From contig BCIV01000013.1 in the NCBI GenBank assembly GCA_001600055.1, forward strand, positions 124,001-188,000: 64,000 nt of DNA, given 5' to 3'. Shown one piece after another: positions 35,530-47,788 of this stretch. The position numbers and the translations under genes are program-made. Source of the stretch: Filobasidium wieringae. Lineage: Eukaryota; Basidiomycota; Tremellomycetes; Filobasidiales; Filobasidiaceae. Every line of letters begins with the position of its first letter. Within the stretch, counting starts at the first letter, position 1. Under the pieces are notes generated by a model. It was not told the origin of the DNA and ran no database searches. It was given only the letters and a program-made list of their open reading frames with translations.

Positions 35530-38500
35530 TCACACCGTTCGACAGAGCTGGCCCGCACTGTACTGTCGACCGGGCATCTCTTGTACTGTCCATACTCCCG
35601 ACGTCCGGTCGCCTGATGCCGTGACTGCCCTTCGACCTTTGTCCTCCGGCGTGGTGATAACAACGCTTTGACCTGGACTTTCCGGAAGGAACGGATGCAA
35701 GTATTCGTACGGTATCATCTTCATCTCGCTAGTCTGCATACTCTGGCACTGAGCTCCTTCTGGAGTATGGGCGACCAGCTGGAACGGTTGGCCATTATAT
35801 CTACCGTTGTCGAACCGCTGTTGCCCGTATGGATTGTATACGAGAGAGTCGCCAACCTTGATCAAGATTCGCTCTAGGCCTCTAGACCAGTTCGGATCTG
35901 GGATTAGAAAGTGAGCTTCAGCCTTCGCGCTCAAGAAAGACTACGCATACTTACCGAGACTGGGAGCAGCAGCGGCACCAGCGTAAGAGTTAATCATGGG
36001 CGTGCTGCCGCCACCATAACCATTTGGTTGACCATATGCCGGGCGACCAAACGGAGTTGCAGCGGTCGGCTAGGTACAAAGAATCAGCTCTTCTAGCAGA
36101 TGTACGTGAGGCTCGAAAATTCAGAACGTACATATGCCGGAGTTCTACCACCCATGAATGGCGTTTTACCACCCTGAAGTCAGATTTCGCGCGTGAGCTT
36201 TTGGTCACGCTGATGTACCGAATTGTAACTCACATCAAACGGCGTCTTTCCGCCACCGAAAGGAGTTTTTCCTCCCTGAAAGATCGTAATACGTGTTAAA
36301 CGGCATTCCTGATGAAGATAACGTATCTCATGCTGTCACTTACATCGAATGGCGTCTTTCCACCACCTCCGTACGGAGTAGCCGCTCCCAGATAAGGAGT
36401 AGCGGCTCCCTGAGTAAATATGTGATTGAGCAAGAAGGTTGAGCAATCGTATGCGTGATGCGTTACTTACCAAAGCATAGGGATTCGCGGTCTGACCGCC
36501 AGCGAAGGGATTGGCAGTCTGGCCGCCAGTATTGTAGGGTGCCTGAATATCAGCAAACGCAATTGGTCAGCTGATTCTATGAAACTAATTCCCAGCATTT
36601 CGAGGCTTACAGCGTAGGGAGTCTGACTGAAGGGGTTTGCGACCGGCGCGTAGGGATTTTGCCCCTGGAAGCGAACGAGTTAGCCATTGGCGAGCGGACT
36701 GAAGCACAAAGAAACCCACGGGTGCAGATGGGGCGTAGGGGTTGGACGCTGCGGGTGCCATCTGATAGGCGCCGACCTTTTTTTCTTCCAAAGCAGACAC
36801 GACCTGGGTGCGAGGGCTTATCGAATAATGTGACAAATTAACGAACCGAAAAGATAGCAAGTCGCTTGAAGAAGTTAGGCTCACTCTTTTTTCTTGAGAG
36901 ACGCTATTGGTACTGTAACGACCTTGTTATCCGTTTTGAGCTCCACCCTCGCGTTGTCTCCCTGCGTATCCTTGATGATTCCCTGAAGACCCTTCTTTGT
37001 TCCTTTGACGATAACGACATGGGTATTTATCAAGTGCCGCCGATTTGCTGCTTGTGGACCAGTGATGATAGGCGCTGCTTGATTCAAGCTTGGGTCTTGC
37101 TTTTTAAGATCAGGCCCGCTTTTCGTGGTCACTCGTTCGTCGATTGGGCCAAGGTTCTTGCTTCTCACCACAAATACTCCGCTATTTTCTACGATGTCTC
37201 GACTGTGTAAGAAAGTGAAGAGACCTCGATAGACATGCAAGACCAATCCTTTCCTATATTCTCCCTCGACCTCTTTCATTTGATCGCCCATTCGGAACTC
37301 GCGATCCTTGTGGTCCATACCGACCGTTCTTCGACTCATCTGAATGGGCTGCTTGGTGATTTGATGGGGTCTCACGGAACGAATTGAGCCATTCTGGTCC
37401 ACGACCTTGAAGCCATCCCTCTCCGTTTGGAAGATGACACCGACAGTCTGCGCGTCAATCGTAACGAGATCATGGAGCTCGAAGTTACCGACTCGATTGT
37501 TGAGCGCTCCAATCGTTGCAGCTTCCCGTAGATCTCGCGAGAACGCTTTGACTTCCTTCTGCGATAAGTCTGAGAAGAAAGTCACAACGTTCTGATCGAC
37601 GCTCAGCACCATACCGGTGTCGTTGACGTTGACTCCCTGCATGACTTTGACGTGATCTCCAACCCTAAAGATTTTGCGCACACTTTTTGCTGGCAATTCA
37701 ATCAACTGATCTTCATGATTGCCATGCAATTCTCTTGATGGGAACCGAACCAGCACAACCTCTCCAGTAACGGTCTCGACCACCCCCTTCAAACCTGCCA
37801 ACTCTCCTTCTGCCGCTTCAATCTGGTCACCTGGACGGATGTTACTACCAGCAGTCTTCTTTGCCGCCTCCGCAATAGCATCCAAGTTGAATTTACTTAG
37901 AGTCTCTCCATGGTCTGCATTGTCTCCTTGGAACTTTGCGATTTCGTTTAATGTCGGATTGATGTTCTCTGTCAAGATGGAAGCAACTGGATACTCTTTG
38001 TCCAAAAGACCTGCTTGAGTGAATTCTTCCCCTTGGAAAAGATATCTATCAGCCTCCTGCCTGAAGGCACTTCTGCCGTACACCTCTGCGATAGTATTTG
38101 GCCGAAACAAGCTTTGAGTTGGCCGGCTGGCTAATGTGTTTGCTTTCCCTTGCTTCCGCTTCTTCTCCTGCTGGCTCCGTTCTGGATTGTAATCGATCCT
38201 TGGTACCAGGAGGACCGCTACAGTCTGTCCATCTCCCATAATCTCGACGATTTGTGCAAGATCGCCGGTGTACTTTCCTCGCTTGATGCGGACCCACATG
38301 TTACGCTTCGGGGTCACTTCCTTCTTCTTCATTGTCAGCAGCGGTACCATATCTCGGTTCTCGATCAAGGTGATGGTGTTCTTTTGTTCCTCTCCGCCTG
38401 ATCGAGCTGCTTGCAGGTATACGTTGGAAACGCCTTGCAAAGCACGAGCAACGTGATCTCGCCCATAGGCCTCCACAAAGATGGTCCCGGGCAAACTGTC

Positions 38501-39612
38501 TCGTTCGAATGCTGAAAATATCCCGAAGTCCTCTCCACGATCTGCAGCTGCGAACCCTTTCAGACAGATGGTCGTGATCACAGTTCTCTCTTGTCCAGCC
38601 TTGCACCGAACCTGCCAAAGCTTAGGATCTTGAGAAGTAGGCATGTTGGCCTTTCGATCCGAGAAGTTGGCGGAACCGTCATATTCCCTGTTCGAATTTC
38701 GGTATCGTTCTCTCAATTCTCTGGCAATCTCTTGAGCGTCCATTCCTCCCCTCTCTGCCTCCAGCCTATCGAAAGCTCTGTGCTGTCTATCATCGAAGTC
38801 TCGCTCCGGTAATTCGCCTTGTTCAATGAAATCCGCCGCTGCATCATACGTTGTGTTCTATAATCAATTGATGAACGAATAAGCATCATCCGAACATACC
38901 AGCACCACCAAAATCTTCTTCTTCGTCCTCGTCTTCTTCTTCATCATCAACCTCAGCTTCGATATCGATGAAACGATTCAGCCTTCTCTTTTTGCTTTTC
39001 TACAGAATAAAGCGCAAACAGTAAGAATCATCTAAGATGCTAGCAGAGTAAGAAAATTCACTCGTGTCTTCCCTCGGGCATCTTCTGCTTCAACATAAAC
39101 TCAGACGGTCAGCTTTGATAAGCTTTGTCAGAACTGTCACGACCTTACCCTCTTCGTCATCATCTTCGTCATCCTCCTCATCTTCATCGTCCTCATCGTC
39201 ATTATCGGCTCCGCGGCTGTCACTTTTTCTAGAAGCAGGGGCAGGAGCTGTTCGCGGTTCATCATCCTCTTCTTCGTCCTCGTCGTCATCGTCATCGTCG
39301 TTTCTATCTCTTCTGGCAGGAGGATCCTGTTCAACATCGTCATCATCCTGTTCGGATCGTGAATCGGTTGTAAGCTTATTGTAAAGCAGGTCTGTAAGTG
39401 CATGAACTGACTACATCCTCGGGCGCTACATCTCCCGTACGATCCGCCACTCTATCGTCCCTCCCAGCGTCATTGAGGGGTTCGTCTTGTTCATCGTCAT
39501 CCGAATAGCCCTGTTCGTTTTCTAGATCTCTAATAGCTGGAGCTCCTGGAGATCGAGGTGCAGGAGCGGTATAAGCGGACGTCGGATAATCTTCATCCTC
39601 GTCAGAAGACAT
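35530..39612 (-). CDS. SPT5: transcription elongation factor SPT5
   Basis: Large subunit of the Spt4-Spt5 (DSIF) complex, which rides on RNA polymerase II. Start at 39612 (MSSDEDEDYPTSAYTAPAPR). The N-terminal exons (39612 to ~38880) are strongly acidic, with KSKKRRLNRFIDIEAEVDDE. The big exon (38743 down to ~36885) carries the NGN domain (KLWQVRCKAGQERTVITTIC; GTIFVEAYGRDHVARALQGV) and KOW modules (NMWVRIKRGKYTGDLAQIVE; IRPGDQIEAAEGELAGLKGV; TVGMDHKDREFRMGDQMKEV; HVVIVKGTKKGLQGIIKDTQ). The C-terminal repeat region is split over mini-exons 36720-36816, 36611-36664, 36471-36542, 36344-36409, 36234-36275, 36132-36173 and 35955-36069, encoding GGKTPF, AATPY and GGRTPAY units. The last exon, 35530-35897, encodes a final KOW-like domain. 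The first CTR exon acceptor (GATAAG) was chosen because it keeps phase. Confidence 0.95.
36132..36664 (-). repeat. SPT5: phase-0 mini-exon array encoding the SPT5 C-terminal repeats
   Basis: Five successive exons of 54, 72, 66, 42 and 42 bases, each a multiple of three and each bounded by phase-0 introns. They translate as NPYAP/NPFSQTPY, GGQTANPFAGGQTANPYAL, GAATPYLGAATPY plus GGGGKTPFD, GGKTPFGGGKTPFD and GGKTPFMGGRTPAY. Skipping any of them would keep the reading frame. Confidence 0.85.
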
Positions 39613-39867
39613 CTTGAGATCGTTTGGCTGCTGGCAAGAAGCACCTTCTGGTCTAGATCTGCCTATTACAAGATATGACAGTCAACTCGACATGTAGGAT
39701 GCTCGGGGTCGGAAATAGGTGAAGCTTAATCTAACAGGTGACCTCGCGTATTCCGCGCGTCCTTGAGCTGGATAAAGTACCAATTGGGTAAATCGTATTG
39801 ACCGGGTATTATATTTATACAGTACATTATACATTGAAGCCTACAGACTCTAGACTCTACAGGTGCC

Positions 39868-42763
39868 TCACGCAAAAGTCGTCCATCCTGTTGCCTGGTA
39901 CCATCGACCATCGCTACGTCGCTGTTCTCCTTCCACAGCATCTGCACTGTCTACTACGATGGAGGGGGTATTGGAATTCTGCCGTCTGGACTCAGACGCG
40001 TCCCTTTTCTGTATCTCATCCACGCTCCGTCTTCTGGCTGTACTTCGTCGCCTACTTCCTGCTTCTTGCAAAGCCTGTGCCAAAGCATTGAAACCTAGGC
40101 CGTGCTTCTCCTTCTTCTCTTCAGGTTGTTGTGGTATAGGATCCTCCACCTCAAATGCTGGACTCCAGGCTGGGTGTGTTTGACTTCTGGCTGTCCCATT
40201 TGCCGAATCCTCTCTCAAATGAGAAGTGGAAGGTTTTGCTTTGCGATCGGGTACCGCTGGTGGTTTTCGTCGTTTCCCCAGGCCGAACAGCGATCTCTTC
40301 GGAATCTCCGTGTCGGGATTGTACGTGGCAGGGGACGTGGTGAAACTATCCTCATCACCGTTGACCGACTGCGTTGACGCAAAATCGGGTTCTGACACTC
40401 CAGACTCGCTAGGATATGGAGATTCTGCACCACTCAAGTGTGATGAATGCTTGCTGCCCTTCTTTGCTCGATTCGGAACGGGAGGAGCAGCCGCCGCAAC
40501 AACGTTTAGCGATAACGTGGAAGGATTAGTATCCACTTTCAAGACGTTCAGATGGGCTTTGTGAAGTTTCTGCATATCCTCAGCGCTGCAAACACACTTA
40601 ACATCAGTTATATCCGGTACTACCGTGAGGAAATTCGGAAAGAAGTGAGGCGAACCTTTGGCTCCGCCCTCCAAACTTCTTGAAAATGCTTTGTCCTCGC
40701 TTCATTTTCGGTATTGGAGAGACGATGGTGTCTTTGGGTGATTCTATGTCAACTCCTTCGGGTCCAGGTGATATTGGCGCTGGTGTCTCATCATGGGCAG
40801 GTGACGGGGCATGATTGAGAGCTGTGACCTGAACACCGTATCCAGCTCCGTCTCCCCAATCTGCATTCAGGCATCGCTCTACCAATCGTTGGGTAGTAGG
40901 ATCAACTTCTCGAATATGAGCATGGGATGTGAGCGAGAGCAACACCAAACGAATTTGAGGATGCTTATACGGTTCGTTCTTCAGTTGAGTGTTGGTGAGG
41001 AGAGGATGAAGAACTCGAAGGTAGGTGTGACGACACTATATGCATGGGACTATCAGTCAGGATCAAACAATTGTACCTCATGGATACTCACGGCTTCGCT
41101 TTCTTCCGGCAGATCCACTAACTCTCGCAAGAAGACATCTACCAACACGCGCAGATCGTTCGTGTAGAAATATTCTTGTGTGCCAGCAGTAGTGAAGAGA
41201 AGATACAGTATCTTCAAGATGAGTAGCTGAACGCAAAGATCATCCGGAGTGTTTTCTGTGCCAGACGAAACGATCCCGGTCTTACGTCAGACGGGATTTC
41301 CCTAGTGTTCTCTTCTCGTTAATACGTACGACATCGATTCAACATGAAAATCACATTCTCTCCAAATGTTTTGCTGCTGCCCAATCGACTCATCAGGACT
41401 CCCAACACCCTATTTCTTCCTTTGGTCTCCTCAACCTCCTTTTCTCGTAACTTTTCGCGCTCTTTCTCTTGTAAGTCTTGGCCTGCGTGATATTCCCGGT
41501 CGAAACTTGACCCAACTGGATCTGACCCACTGCGATGAGGATTCGAATTGGAGTGTGCACGATGATGGTTTCGGGTAGTAGAAGCACCATTGGCAGTATG
41601 TTGAGGGGAAAGAAGGGATGAAGCAGCTGGAGCGGCCGGTACGGGTGCAAGCAGGGAGTTGGAAGGGGTTTTCTTTTCATCGAGCTTGGAAGTAGAAGCT
41701 TGAGCCGAGGAGACCATGAATTGTTCGTTTAGTGCTACCTGTCAACAGTATACGTGACGTCTATCAGCTGTTGACAGGCCATAGCTGACAGGACTCACGA
41801 TAAACCGGATAACCGCATAATTTAGGTCCTCGTCATAGTTCCTTGTGGTTTCGACCAACTCGAACATCTTGTCGATGAACCGGTCATGGAAGGCATCTAA
41901 AAGATGATACCGGTACAAGCTAAGCCGAGGGAACCGTCAATCTGACAGTATATGAGGCTCACCGAGTTCATCTTTCGTCAATTTCTGGACTCGGCAGACT
42001 TCGTATAGCAACTGGACAGCCGGTAATCTCAATCTAGCCTCGATCGGTGCATTTCCGTACGTGTCAATCGCTCTCTAAAGACCGCCATTTCGCAAGAGAA
42101 TCAGGCTTCGTATCCATCGCAACCCGTTCCGTAAACGGGTGATGGCTTACCTCATCCACCTCGACTCCGAATATATCCTCCATGTTCCCTGCTAACCGTC
42201 TCCACTTTTTGTGACCCCGGAAAAGGGTATGATGTTTAGAGCCCCAGTTGAGAAGGATAGTATAGAGCACGAAAAGCGTATGCGGATTCGTATTCTGCCG
42301 AGCAATCGGAATTATTTAGTTCGACGGAGGATGCTGAACCAGCGGGAAGGGAGTCCTTACGTGTTCTGCATCATGCATGACAAGACCTATCATACGTTCA
42401 GAGTGGTATCGGAAGAGATCGCTTCGCATCAGTAGGTGGTAGGCATGCGATGATTCGCCGGGGGATTGCATATAGTCATCTGAATACCAAAACATCCACA
42501 TTAACTGCGATTCAGTCGACGGCTTGGGAACATCACTAACCCTGATACTTGGAAAAGAGAGATACCACCATCCGAAGCGAGTTGTCCAGGGTATCGAGAC
42601 TCAAGGCTGAAGGAAGGTCCAGAATCCCTTCAAGCTCTGAACAAGGACAGTATGTCAAGTGTCAGTGACCAGGAAAGCGCTTTCGAGGTAATCATACCAG
42701 ATACTCACCGACCCAGAACTCGTCGATATCCTGAACCTCTATTTCCATCGAATCCAAACTCAT
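39868..42763 (-). CDS. LDB17: SPIN90/Ldb17-family actin regulator
   Basis: Fungal homologue of SPIN90/Dip1/Ldb17, which activates Arp2/3 complex to make the first linear actin filaments at endocytic patches. Start ATG 42763-42761 ([20 protein letters not shown]). Short exons give an all-helical armadillo-like domain: [60 protein letters not shown] followed by ENVIFMLNR, the helix [20 protein letters not shown] with [20 protein letters not shown], and [21 protein letters not shown] low-complexity Ser/His/Asn insert sits in the middle. The C-terminal exon is Pro/Ser/Lys-rich ([26 protein letters not shown]), suited to SH3 binding, and ends at 39868. It is divergent from DPB2 over a 451-base promoter. 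Identification rests on the recognisable leucine-rich helical core. Confidence 0.85.
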
Positions 42764-43214
42764 GTTGAAGGTCTGTTACGGGAACGATGGGCTGGGCTGG
42801 TACGGTTCACCCTCTGTCACTTCCGGCGTCGCTGTCGACAGGTTCGATGCAGGTCCTCGAGTTGGTCTCAACGATAGTGATCAATTGAGCTTATGGGTGT
42901 GACTTGCTCAGAGTGGTCAGAAGCTTCGCAAGAAGCCTTTGAGGTACTAAAGGTATAGCTGACGGTTAATCCTGAGCACGTAGCACGTAGGTCGGGTGAT
43001 GCAACTATGATTCGAGTAATTGAGCGAGTTGAGCGATCGGGAAGCTCAACTCCGGGCTTCACAGATATTACGGCATCGCTCAATTACGCTCAGATCCACA
43101 TTCACAATATCCGTAGATCTACCCTATCCCAACCTCTCTTATTCAAAGTCGTCATCAGAATTCGCAACTAGCAAGGCCTTAGTGTTGAGATAGATCGAAG
43201 GCTTGGGTCTTAAA
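42764..43214. promoter_or_regulatory. divergent promoter between LDB17 and DPB2
   Basis: 451 bases between two ATGs. It contains tandem AGCACGT copies (42975-42981 and 42982-42988), a 10-base palindrome GTAGATCTAC (43113-43122), and ATTGAGCG/CAATTACGCTCA motifs near 43018 and 43081. No ACGCGT cell-cycle box was seen. No gene is supportable here. Confidence 0.4.
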
Positions 43215-45635
43215 ATGGTCAACGCCAAAATGAGGAACGCAATCGTTAAGGTGGGCCTGTTTAGGTGAGGACACAGGAGACATACAACTCAATTGAGCTC
43301 GCGTTACATCCAGGTATTTTCTACCAAATATTCCTTGACTCTTCCTACCCAATCCTTGATCTTCATCGAAAACGTTCTGACGGATGGAGAAGTGCCAGAA
43401 GATGAATGGTTGGCAGGATTGGAGCTCTGGGCTAAGGAGTATCTGAGAGGAGAAGGTCTGTCCTGATCACTGTTAGCATGGAAGGCTCAGCTTTAATATC
43501 TTTCATCACCGCTATGGTCAGATCCCAACCCCTTAGTATCTCTCAAAGCATTACAGCATGCCTACGAATCTCTTTCATCCAAAACATCTGCTCTTGAGGA
43601 CGATAATACTCTACCGAACGAATACTATGCTGGAGAAATGGAAGGAGTGGATTTGGAAGAAATGGCTGTCGATGGACAATTCAAAGTCATCAACGCATTT
43701 GACATGCCCGGATGGCGATTCGATAATGTCAAAGGAACATTCGGCTTGTAAGTGGGATCCCTTGGGACAAGGGTCGATCGCTTATCTTGCGATTCAAAGG
43801 CCGAACCACAAACCTGCAATAGGGGGTCCGGCTATCTCACGCTCGATGTACCTCAGAGAGCGATGGGCTTTAGTACGGCAGGTAAGCCGGGTTACACCCA
43901 CTTGTTCCCATGAATGTAATACAATAAAGACTATCTTATCATCAGATCGTACTGCGAAACGAAAACTTTACTCCGCCAGCAATAGGGGGTCACGATCGAG
44001 CAAATTATCTCAAAGTCAGTCTTCCTCCTAATAATGCTGAACCAATACGTTCCCATCTTACTGACGGCTTTGTTATCAGTTGACATCGACCCGGAATCTA
44101 CTGGGAAGACAGGGACAACTTTTCCTACTCTTCGGAATGCTATCCCGAAATCCAGAAGGCAAGCTTTGTTTAGAGGACGGAGAGGGGACTGTTGTCCTGG
44201 ACATGGAGGATGCTGTAAGTCCATTCTCCATGACTGCGCATAGTCGATCAAGCTGAAAGTTTTCCTGTTCTTATCAAATGGGCATAGGAACCAGGAGAAG
44301 GGCTCTTTACCGAAAACTGCTTGGTACTAATAGAAGGGGAGTATACTCCTGAAGAAACGATAAAGGTGTTAGCAATGGGACATCCACCTAGTGAGAAGAG
44401 AGACGCAGCAAGGTGCGTATTATAATGTCCTCCTACTTAGCTCTGCCCGTCTAACGCAATTTCGGTGAATAGAGCTATATTTGGACATGTTGATTTTTTG
44501 GGAACTGGAGCTACCTCTCTGAAGGAAGAGGTGAGTTGTTCATCATCGACGACATCTCTAAGCCCTAATTGAGCTTAACCCATAATGCCGCTTTCTTAGG
44601 CCAAATTAGAGCGAATATCTAAAACTCACGAGGACGTTTCCCTCGTGTTCCTCTCAGACGTCTGGCTGGACCACCCCAAAACGATACCATCACTACGGAG
44701 GATGTTTGAGGGGTACGGCGGGGCTGAATTCCGGCCGTATGCTTTCGTATTCTGTGGAAATTTCTCGACGAAGGGGTGGACGGGCGCGGGCAGCATGAAC
44801 GGATATCTTGGTAAGCCTTAACTTCGGTTTTGTGTAGCAGTCATCATATCAACTAAGCAGATAATTCGCTCGGAAGCTGGTTTCAAAGCGCTTGCAGATC
44901 TCATCGCATCGTTTCCTACCCTTTCGCAACACTCGCAGTTCATCTTCATTCCTGGCCCAACCGATCCTTGGACATCTTCTACGCTACCTAGGCCTGCTAT
45001 ACCGCAGAACTTCATTCAGCCCATCTTGAGTAAGGTACCAAGAGCGGTATTCACAAGTAATCCAGCGAGAATACAGTATTTCAACCAGGAAATCGTTATC
45101 TTTCGAGAAGATTTGATGGGCAGAATGCTCAGAAATCTAGTACAAGTCAAGGACGGTGTTGATGGCGCTAATATGAAGCGCTATGTGAGCACAAATCGAT
45201 CATAACGGTGCTAGAGCGAGTCAAAAGCTAACTTACTACGCGAATCAGCTCGTACAAACCATTCTCGACCAGACGCATCTTTCGCCATTGCCTATACAAG
45301 TCCGACCGACAATATGGGAATGGGATCATGCTTTGAGGCTCTATCCAATGCCAACTACTGTACGTTTGAAGGCTCCGTATTCGAGCACACTAGTTCTCTG
45401 ACTCGCTCTTGACTTTCGAACAGCTTATTCTGGCGGATAAATACGAACGTTATAGCTTGACGTACGAAGGGTGTCATGTCTTCAATCCTGGAAGCCTCGT
45501 GGGCAACTCCTTCGAATGGAGTGTATACTATCCTGCGACTGGGAGATCTGAGAGCAGGTAGGTTTTTTTCCCTCCACCTTGATGTGCTTGGCTGAGCTAA
45601 TATGGTTTGGCAGTGCTCTTCCCGAAGAGGAATAA
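43215..45635 (+). CDS. DPB2: DNA polymerase epsilon subunit B
   Basis: Essential second subunit of the leading-strand replicative polymerase and link to the CMG helicase; nuclear. ATG 43215 gives [12 protein letters not shown], spliced to [20 protein letters not shown], the N-terminal helical domain. Then come [40 protein letters not shown], and [20 protein letters not shown]. The OB-fold and inactive calcineurin-like phosphoesterase domain are visible in [80 protein letters not shown] and [20 protein letters not shown]. The end is [20 protein letters not shown] and a last tiny exon SALPEEE with TAA at 45633-45635. About a dozen exons. The phosphodiesterase metal ligands appear degenerate, as is normal for B subunits. 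Confidence 0.93.
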
Positions 45636-46156
45636 GAACGGAATAGGGGCTGTACTTATAGGCAGAAGTTGTACCCGTTCGAAATACGGAAGCAGGGGGT
45701 TTGTAGACTGGATACATCAAATCAAGCATCTGTATCGTCTACAAGGTGAGGCTCCTGAATTTACTTGGCTAAAGTCATGGTTCAGAGCGAGTCAAAAAGA
45801 ACAGACAAAACGTGTCCAAGTGGTATAGAAATCGACACAGAACGGGATATGGCTCAGTGCGTTGAGAACGTATGTAATATAAAAGTTAGAACGACTGGAT
45901 GGTTCTACCCTCTTGATTCCGTATATTAATTTGGCCATGCTAGAGTACTCAGAGAATTGTGTTGTAGCTGTAGCTGAATTGCGTAATGATGATTTGGCAG
46001 AGAGCGTTCGCCTCGCGTACGCCAGCACCACCGCTTTCCTCAGCAATAATAATGCTCATCATCATTGGCGATACAACCCCTATACATTTCTCGTGCCTCT
46101 CAATACTTACCTTGACTCATCGTTTGCTCCGCCTTCAATACACAATCAACACAAGC
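45636..46156 (+). other. intergenic between DPB2 and the kinase-like gene
   Basis: 521 bases. An open frame runs through from 45986 into the kinase-like gene, so the true start of that gene could lie here, but the translated part is hydrophobic and low in quality. No other gene seen. Confidence 0.35.
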
Positions 46157-47535
46157 ATGTTCCCTGGCGCTTTCCCTGATATCTGCTCTTCCGCCCGCTT
46201 TTACGGAGGAGATCACGATCAAACTATCCCCTCGATCAAAATTAGAGGGCCACAATCTTCGCTCCTTCCATCTGAACACCAGCACTTTGGAAAAATCAAT
46301 CGTTATTCCGAGGAGGTCTGCCTCGCTGGAAGTGTCATCAGACTCGCCAATCCCGAAACTATGGAATCCGGGACAGAATCCGTTGAGTCCGCGAAGATAC
46401 CCATCGAGCTTCACCTCTTAGAGGTACTGGGTTCGGGAAACTTCTGGGTGTATACAGGGGTTGGTTTGAATGGCAGGAAGTATGCTGTGAAGGTGGGAAC
46501 CACTTGGGAAACTCTCGAAAAGGAATGGGGCATGAACAAGAAGCTCGCCGAGAATGAAGAGATGGGTTCCGTCGCGGTGCTGGCCATGGCCTTCGCAAAA
46601 ACAGTCAGGCTCCACTGCTTCGGTACTATGGACATGGGTGTGGATGAGACTATACATGCTATAGTCTTCCCCATTCATGAAGCATTCGTGCCAAAGATGT
46701 TCGGGGATGATGGCTATCGAGTCATTTGGGCTGCTTACAAGGCTCTGCATGTGAGTTTTCCCGTATCGACCGAGCGACCGATGATGTTGACATTTGATCC
46801 GTGTCAGACATTTCATGAGCTTGGCTGGATCCACAGAGACATCAGATCCACCAACTTGGTGTGGTGTGAAGAGGAGAAAGTAGCGAGGTTGGTCGACCTC
46901 GGCGATGCCGCTCCCATCAGCACGAGGCTCGACCACTTTACGGCGATAGGGACTATTCGACACTGGTCTGCACCAGTTTTCTTCCGCACCTTCTTGACTT
47001 GGCTAGAGGCCCAGAAGGAAAAAAGGGAGAGCTTGGTATACAGCCTGAACCTGCTGGTGACTAGAACAGAACTAGATACAGTGGACGAATGGGCGTTGGC
47101 TAGTTCTATAGCCTATGAACTGTCGAAGGAATTTGGTCGGGCCGGCCGAGTCAATGAACTTGCGGAACTCGATGTCGGCGGTGGTTCGAAGCGATGACGC
47201 GAGATCTGGTTGATGATGTCTCTGATCATCAGAAGTATCGGCAGATAGAGTATGTTCAGCAGAAGTTTTCTGCCATTTGCAAACACCCAGAGTCATTCTT
47301 CCCCTCTCTGGCTGGTGACACCTCACCAAATGCAGCTGCGTTGAAAGAATTGTTACGCTGGCTGCTTCGTAGACCTGCTACCAACTCCGAAGCTCCCCCT
47401 CAAGATCGAGATTCCCAAGCCGGGCGTCTTCTGAATCTATGCCCTACCTACGCGGATCCTCTGCCGAATCTCTCGCCCTCAGACGTAACTGCGAAGGCGA
47501 AACCCATTACTGCCGGATATGCCGACCCATCTTAG
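46157..47535 (+). CDS. kinase-like protein with intact catalytic residues; 3' end unclear
   Basis: Divergent protein-kinase fold. From ATG 46157 (MFPGAFPDICSSARFYGG) the glycine loop LGSGNFWVYTGV is at residues ~91-102 and the VAIK-type lysine in YAVKVG is K112. After removal of a 57-base intron (46751-46807), FHELGWIHRDIRSTNLVW holds the catalytic Asp (D209) and Asn (N214), and LVDLGDAAP has a DLG in place of DFG (D228). The intron is in frame and stop-free, so it could also be retained. The main frame stops at 47195-47197 (GGGSKR), and a second frame (MTRDLVDDVS ... KITAGYADPS-like end) starts at 47194 and runs to 47535, overlapping as ATGA. The second part (QQKFSAICKHPESFFPSLAG; LKELLRWLLRRP) looks like a kinase C-lobe tail, so an undetected intron, a sequence error or a frameshift is likely. 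Substrate unknown. Confidence 0.65.
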
Positions 47536-47788
47536 CGGCTCGAGAACATGTGTATATATTGTGTTCCAGCTAGACTATGCAGCTATGTACCATAATGATG
47601 ATACTTGCATGGTAACGGTCGAGGGTCACTCTGTATTATTCTGACGCTCAGCGTGATGACGCAATAAACCAGAGCTTTATGCTTCATGCGGTATATCTTA
47701 TCTTCTCAAGCTTCTCACCTAAGGGTCATATTTAGCTCGACCTAGCCACAGATTCTTCCGTCCACCACCTATCATAGCAACATCAGTC

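Noticed and set aside
39064..39384. Poly-Ser plus-strand ORF
   Set aside because: It is the antisense reading of GAT/GAA repeats that encode the acidic N-terminus of SPT5.
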